From positions 52,323,018-52,387,017 of the forward strand of contig OY997651.1 in the NCBI GenBank assembly GCA_963921795.1: 64,000 bases of DNA, read 5' to 3'. Source of the stretch: Nannobrachium achirus (lineage: Eukaryota; Chordata; Actinopteri; Myctophiformes; Myctophidae). Shown piece after piece: positions 57,684 to 64,000 of the stretch. A model generated the notes under the pieces. The model ran no database searches. It was not told the DNA's origin and saw only the letters and a program-made list of their open reading frames with translations. A program made the translations under genes and the position numbers. The stretch's first letter is position 1. Each line of letters starts with the position of its first letter.

Positions 57684-58352
57684 CTGCCGGGAGAGGTGGA
57701 CAAATTATAAATGAGTTAGCCTTTCTTTTGCACCGGCGGATTCACCTGATTCCAGGCTATAAATGAGTAGCCCCACCAACAGAAAAATACAAATATTTAT
57801 TCTATTTACTGTCAAAATCCCGACGGGTCGCTGTTCCGACTAGCGTCGGCAGGTTAGTTACTCGTCGCGGTTACTGAGGTTAAGTTTAGGGTTAGGGTTA
57901 GTGTCGGAATACCAGCCCGTCGGCACACTGATGCAGACTCGATTGACTCTTGATAAGACTAACTCTATACAACTGGCACATGCTTATTTTTTATTTTTTA
58001 ACTGTATTTGCAGTATTTTTGGGATGTGGATGGGCCGTGGGGGTGTGTGTGGGGGGGTCAAGTATTTGAGGTGAAGAATTTTTAGGGGAAGGAAATTTGG
58101 GTTGCATCTGGGAATGTAATTTTACATTACAGCAAACATTACATTGACCTTTTCCACTTGTTTTATAATATTGCTACGGAAATGACACACAACTGGCAAC
58201 TGAAAATATTCAAATCAAATGCAATGGCTTACTTTAGAAGTAATTCACCATATTAGCACGGCTGCCATTTTTGTGACACAAGAGCCAAATGACCGCTGTG
58301 TAACAATTAGGTTAGGTCATCACAAAGTAGCTGCAAGCTTGAGATGTCCTGC
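57684..58352 (-). other. NYN gene intron, proximal part
   Basis: Mostly AT-rich intron DNA, with a TTTAGGGTTAGGGTTAG run at about 57885-57901. No exon recognised. Confidence 0.4.
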
Positions 58353-58656
58353 TAGCCTCGCAAGCCATCCCGAGTTACGTCATCACCAATGTGCTTCCTT
58401 TCTCGGTCTGGTGTCGCTCCCATCGAGCCTCTTTATTAGCAATTTTTTTCTAATGGCCAATCAAAAGGCTGCATTTCGAGCGAGCCCGCCTCACACCGCT
58501 CCTGATTGGTCGAGCGGCTGCTACAGCTCTCGCATTTTGACAACAAACATGGCGGACCCCATGTCCGATGCGAGTTCACAAATCGCAAATAAAAGCTGCA
58601 TTAAGCGAAGTTTTATCTGAAATAAACGGCATCTCATAACTTAAAAACGAACAACA

Positions 58657-59622
58657 GTTTGCACTAGGGATGCCCCGATCAGGGTTTTTTTGCTCCCGAT
58701 CCGATACCGATCAAATATTATTGCTTCCGATTCGATCCCGATCTTTCCCGATCCGATCTTTTGGCAAGGCATTATGAAGAAAAAAAAATTCTATTCATTC
58801 TATCACTTGGTTCTCAACCTTTTCAGGCCGTGACCCCCAAAATAATCATATTTTAACTGGGGACCCCCGACCCTGAAGAGTTGAGGAAGTATATTTTGTA
58901 TAACACGGTTCTATTGTGAAAATAGCAGATCTACATGCTCACAACGCCTCGCAACGCGAGGCGTTGTGAGCATGTAGATCGGCTATTTTCACAATTTCTG
59001 GCTTTAATATTTGACAATTTGGCCAATGTTTAATTTGTCATTTTAGAGGTATTAAAAAGTCCTTAATTTTTCACTTTCGAAATGTGCAGATACCCTCTAT
59101 ACACTTAAACTTTATGTTGATGTGTTTACTGTTGAGAGAGAAAACAATGTTGCACATTAAGTTAATCATCTGGGGACCCCACCAAAATAATTTGAGGACC
59201 CCCCTGGGGGTCCCGACCCACAGGTTGAGAACCACTGAGCTAGTTGACTGTGCAGAGAGACATAATTGCCTTCCTTTGATCCATTAGCAAGGGGCCAATT
59301 ACTACTTATTGGCATCAGCTGCCAGCTGTACACAGAGTCTGACACAATCACCTTCCCTCTGCAGTGCTCTGTCTGTCTCATTTCTCCAAAAGCCCTTGAA
59401 TATGATTGAAAATGATTAAGGATTACTGTGATTATGGTAAGCTTACATTTCATATCGCATTCACCTTACCTGTAACTTTCAGTACTCACAGAAAATATTT
59501 TTTTGGAAAAAAAAAAAAAAAAAAAAATCGATTTTTTTCCCCCGATCTCCGATCTTATAAAAACGGCCATATCGGCGGCCGATCCGATCACGTGATCGGG
59601 ATCGGGCAACACTAGTTTGCAC
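58657..59622. mobile_element. Inner hAT-type element with perfect 8-bp TSD
   Basis: Body 58665-59614, ends TAGGGATGCCCCGATC and, reversed, TAGTGTTGCCCGATC, with CCGATC-rich subtermini. GTTTGCAC on both sides. It in turn contains a GGTTCTCAACC-ended element (about 58808-59238) and the palindrome below. Confidence 0.88.
58916..58992. repeat. Best-preserved palindrome: 37-nt arms, one mismatch, AAC loop
   Basis: Left arm 58916-58952, right arm 58956-58992. ACATGCTC on the left and GAGCATGT on the right carry the same departure from the usual ACAAGCTC, a matched change in both arms. Confidence 0.95.
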
Positions 59623-59829
59623 CTTTGGAATTTCTGTCTGGAAAAGACGTATTTGATGTTCTCCCGACGATGTTTTGATGCGCTGATGACTACTGAATGG
59701 ACCTGTCAGTCAAAGTAAGTAACTACGTCATTGCGTAATGCATTGTCTAAACTCCCAGACTCTCCTTTTGGAGAGTCTGGCTGTTGCGAGGCTACTGTCC
59801 TGCAGCTCTGAGGTGAAGCAGCCAACCTA

Positions 59830-61027
<1,198 letters not shown>

Positions 61028-61051
61028 TCATTATTTTATGCTTTAACTACT

Positions 61052-61114
61052 GAAAAATAGCAGATATACAAGCTCGCAGCGCTGCACCGAGTGCTTGTAG
61101 ATCTGCTATTTTTG
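61052..61114. repeat. TAGCAGAT palindrome, partly deleted centre
   Basis: GAAAAATAGCAGATATACAA and TTGTAGATCTGCTATTTTTG arms; the right inner arm is largely missing. Confidence 0.8.
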
Positions 61115-61385
61115 AAAAATCGTGAAAATTAGAATTTTGACCCGATTCTTTTGAATCCTTCTAAGACTTTTTTTGAAAAACCTATGTTTCTGAGTCAGCA
61201 ATCTGGCTTAGCCATCGTCAAAGAAAAGGTCCTTTTTTACTTAACTTGAGCTCAGTTAGTCTGTTCTTGAGAGACTACTGTGTCAGTGGTGCTCAAACTT
61301 TTTCATGTGAAGGAAATTTGAGTTACAAACGTTGGCTTTGAAAATACATATATTCAAAGATTTGCACACATTTTCATGACTTTTT

Positions 61386-61457
61386 AAAAAAAAATCTACA
61401 AGCTCGCAGCGCGGCACTCGGTGCCGCGCTGTGAGCTTGTAGATCTGCTATTTTTCA
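61386..61457. repeat. Palindrome, left outer arm lost
   Basis: ATCTACAAGCTCGCAGCGCG pairs with CGCGCTGTGAGCTTGTAGAT; the left TAGCAG has become A-rich. Confidence 0.8.
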
Positions 61458-61499
61458 CTGGTTAAAGCATTCAATAATTATAGGCCTAAATGGGTTAAA

Positions 61500-61956
61500 C
61501 CCTATAGCATGGGTCTTCAACAGGGGGTTGGGGACCCCTAGGGGGTCCTCAGAGTTACTACAGGGGGTCCTCCAAATCTTTGAGTAATATAAAGTTTTTT
61601 TTCCTCCTTTTTTATATTAACCACTTGAACCCTAGTGTCCATATTCTGAGAACTTTAGCCAAAAATAGCAGATCTACAAGCTCACAACGCCTCGCGCTGC
61701 GAGGCGTTGTGAGCTTGTTGATCGGCTATTTTTGGCAAAGAGGTTTGGTGTAGAGGGGGAAAAAAGAGCAGACTCAGTACAGAGTGAAAGGTATCTGAAA
61801 ACACAAATTGACATGAAAACAAAATACACAGACGATTGTGCTGTCAAACAATGAAACTATATGGAATCCATGATAAGGTTGTGGGGGTCCCTGCTTCAGC
61901 TCTCTCTGAACTAAGGGGTCCTTGGCCTGAAAACATTGAAGACCCCTGCCCTATAG
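61500..61956. mobile_element. hAT-type MITE, GGGTCTTCAAC family, perfect 8-bp TSD
   Basis: Body 61508-61948 (441 bp), CCCTATAG on both sides. It contains a complete palindrome (61661-61734). Confidence 0.88.
61661..61734. repeat. TAGCAGAT palindrome, GCCTCGCG centre
   Basis: CAAAAATAGCAGATCTACAA pairs with its near-complement ending GATCGGCTATTTTTG. The centre CGCCTCGC and GCGAGGCG is symmetric. Confidence 0.92.
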
Positions 61957-62261
61957 AAAATATTGTTGTCGCTGTAGGGCAGAAACCATCTCCATAATCC
62001 AACTTTTTGTGGTTTTCCATAAATAAACGCCCTACTTCATACTATAGCGTCACAAAAAGCATCAAATGCATCAGATCTACAAGCTCGAAATGCTGGAATT
62101 CTTATTTCATATTCTGGTTTTCTCCATTGTCTTGAATAATTGAGTCAATCAATGTCATTGCGAAGTCAAGAAGTCGTGGACGTTTGAAATTTGTTTTGTA
62201 ATCCAATCTTTTCTCCGGCGACTATTTTTGTCTCAAGTCTCAATTGGTCTAGCCCTGTGGT

Positions 62262-62660
62262 TCTCAACCTTTTTACCCCAAGTAGCACCTCAGAAGCACA
62301 CAAGCACACAAAGCACACAAGCACACAACGTTGCGTGCTTGTAGATCGGCTGTTTTCACTAGTTTTGTGCGACAGTCTTGTATGATGAAGCAGGGCATTG
62401 CTTTACCAAAAGACGTACACATTTGAAACTTGGAGATACGAGGTTTCTGCCCGACAGTGACGATATTTTAGTGATTATGTTGCAAGGAAAACGTTGAGAT
62501 AATAGCCATTTTGGTAAAACTGACTGAAAATAACTTTTACTTCAAGTTTAATTATACTAAATATATTTTTAATTGTCCAAATAAATTCCAAATACTATCA
62601 AATTATCTCGCGGCACCCCAGGGTGCCCCGTCACCCACTTTGAAAACCCCTGGTCTAGCC
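62262..62660. mobile_element. hAT/Charlie-like remnant with palindrome
   Basis: TGGTTCTCAACCTTTTTACC at the left, GGTGCCCCGTCACCCACTTT near the right. A CACACA-type palindrome half lies at 62296-62357, and the adjoining TAGTTTTGTGCGACAGTCTT matches the DNA beside 40269 and 54357. Confidence 0.55.
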
Positions 62661-62897
62661 TATTGTTTCGGGTCCTTCTGCTGCAGGAAATCTTGACAGG
62701 AACTCCCAGAGGTCAAACGAGGTTTTCCTCCCTTTTCTGGAGAGGAAGCCGCCTCCCGTCTGATTTAAACCTGTCACAGCAGCACCCGAGACGACCAATC
62801 AGGACTTGACCCCGGGTCGGCTGCTAGGTGCAAGGTTAGGGGCGTCACAAGGGGGGGAAAGTGGGACTGAGTTACTAGGGCCCAAGGTGGAGGGGCC

Positions 62898-63356
62898 TTC
62901 ATTATTTTATACTTTAGCTATTGAAAAATAGCAGATATACAAGCTCGCAGCGCAGCTGTGAGCTTGTAGATCTGCTATTTTTGAAAAGTCGTGAAAAATG
63001 TGTGCAAATCTTTGAATATATGTATTTTTTAAGCGAACAATTTGTAACTCAAATGTTGCTTCTGTGGGGTCCCTGGAACGAAATATTTGTAGATAGGAAA
63101 CAGGTTTTTCAAAAAACATTCCAAAAGAATTTGAAATATTCAAAGACGCACTGTGAGCTTGTATATCTGCTATTCTTCAGTAGTTAAAGCACTTGTTAAG
63201 GGAAGACTGTAGCACACCCAGTGTAGTGGTTCCTCTCAAGCAGGTGCGTAGGTCACAAAGTAGTAGAATGAACGAAAGAAGGAATACACCCGCACGCTGT
63301 AGTAGTTAAAGCACAAAAGAATGCGTAATAATGCGTTCCCAGTCTAAACGTGTTAA
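62898..63356. mobile_element. Decayed composite MITE
   Basis: Palindrome at 62923-62984 with shortened centre, half palindrome at about 63147-63180, right end TCTAAACGTGTTAAA. Confidence 0.5.
62923..62984. repeat. TAGCAGAT palindrome, CAGCGCAGCTG centre
   Basis: GAAAAATAGCAGATATACAA and TTGTAGATCTGCTATTTTTG arms nearly complete, short centre. Confidence 0.88.
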
Positions 63357-63658
63357 ACCCCCTCCCCCTAGGAAGAACAATCATGGGGGGCCCGCAGTGA
63401 ATCCTTGTACCCAGGGCCCAGAATTTGGTGCCACACCCCTGGCTAGGTTCACCTGACACCACCAACACAGCGGCTGACAGTGCAGGTTTCCCAGCTCTGT
63501 CACGGAGTGCCAAGCGTGCACTCAGCCACCCTGACAGAGCCAGGAAACAAGCTCTCGGACCAACGTTAATCAATATTGTTTCGGGGGGAAAAAAGGAAAA
63601 GGCTTGTAGACCTAGTGGTTATTCTCGACTCAGAATTCAGAAACTCTTCATTGCTTAA

Positions 63659-64000
63659 CCCATTTAGGCCTGAACACATTGTGACGCAATATTTTATGCT
63701 TTAAATATGAAAAAATAGCAGATATACAAGCTCACAGCGCGGCACCGAGTGCCGTGCTGCGAGCTTGTAGATCTGCTATTTTTGAAAAATCTTGAAAATT
63801 TGAATTTTGACCCGATTCTATAAGTGTCTTTTGAATCCTTCTAAGATTTTTGGAAAAAACCTATGTTTCTATGTCAGCAATCTGGCTATAGCCATCGTCA
63901 AAGAAAAGGTCTTTTTCACTTAACTGGAGCTCAGTTAGTCTGTTCTTGAGAGACTACTATGTCAGTGGTGCTCAAACCTTTTCATGTGAAGGACCCCCAA
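63659..64000. mobile_element. Composite TTAA-type MITE running off the window
   Basis: TTAA at 63655-63658, then CCCATTTAGGCCTGAACAC. Palindrome at 63709-63784, then the standard interior to CAGTGGTGCTCAAACCTTTT. The right end is outside. Confidence 0.75.
63709..63784. repeat. TAGCAGAT palindrome, GCGCGGCAC centre
   Basis: AAAAAATAGCAGATATACAA arm, centre GCGCGGCACCGAGTGCCGTGC with one mismatch. Confidence 0.9.

Larger units (their letters stand above)
58345..59803. mobile_element. Outer hAT-type element with 8-bp TSD, nested in NYN intron
   Basis: Body 58353-59795, ends TAGCCTCGCAAGCC and, reversed, GTAGCCTCGCAACAGCC. TGTCCTGC on both sides (58345-58352, 59796-59803). It ends only about 30 bp from exon a. 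The left part holds CCAAT boxes and a YY1-like AACATGGCGG site. Confidence 0.75.

Overview
The window looks like nuclear DNA of a ray-finned (teleost) fish. Coding DNA is sparse and split into short exons with GT/AG borders. The spaces between are packed with MITE-like inverted repeats, hAT-type elements with 8-bp target duplications, a tRNA-headed SINE, long dinucleotide microsatellites and tandem satellites. The exons that can be read belong to vertebrate families: an LPCAT acyltransferase, beta-tubulin, a teleost-style C-type lectin and an N4BP1/KHNYN-type NYN ribonuclease. No bacterial or organellar features were seen.

Layout. (1) 1-11,700: the first two coding exons of an lpcat4-like gene on the minus strand (10998-11075 and 7245-7608), with a repeat-filled intron; the rest of the gene should lie off the left edge. 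(2) 11,700-16,440: repeats, including a 129-bp tandem array next to the tubulin cluster. (3) 16,500-31,090: four complete intronless beta-tubulin genes, two on plus (16707-18035, 18742-20070) and two on minus (26545-27876, 29010-30341), so the pairs converge. Their upstream regions share a TATA box and an upstream block with an X-box-like (RFX) element; the spacer holds an 87-bp tandem repeat, a CCAAT-rich array and a long foldback. (4) 31,223-41,764 and 47,539-57,206: two direct copies of a segmental duplication about 16.3 kb apart. Each carries the 3' part of a C-type lectin gene (plus) converging on the 3' exons of an N4BP1/KHNYN-like gene (minus). Copy A has a frameshifted lectin domain, only two orphan NYN-gene exons, and a private 2.1-kb near-perfect palindrome. 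Copy B has an intact lectin exon and joins the fuller NYN gene, whose further exons are at 57576-57683 and 59831-59927. (5) 41,765-47,538, between the copies: a GC-rich MITE, TTCC microsatellites and two satellites with 158-bp and 148/163-bp periods. (6) 57,200-64,000: NYN-gene introns with deeply nested transposons.

The most unusual pattern is a small palindrome with outer arms like TAGCAGATCTACAAGCTC, seen about 25 times as a fairly complete copy and more often as fragments. It sits inside several unrelated transposon families. Sequence changes in one arm are usually mirrored in the other, and four of the loci shared by both duplication copies show its centre or flank changing. Nearly all other apparent reading frames are shadows or run through repeats.
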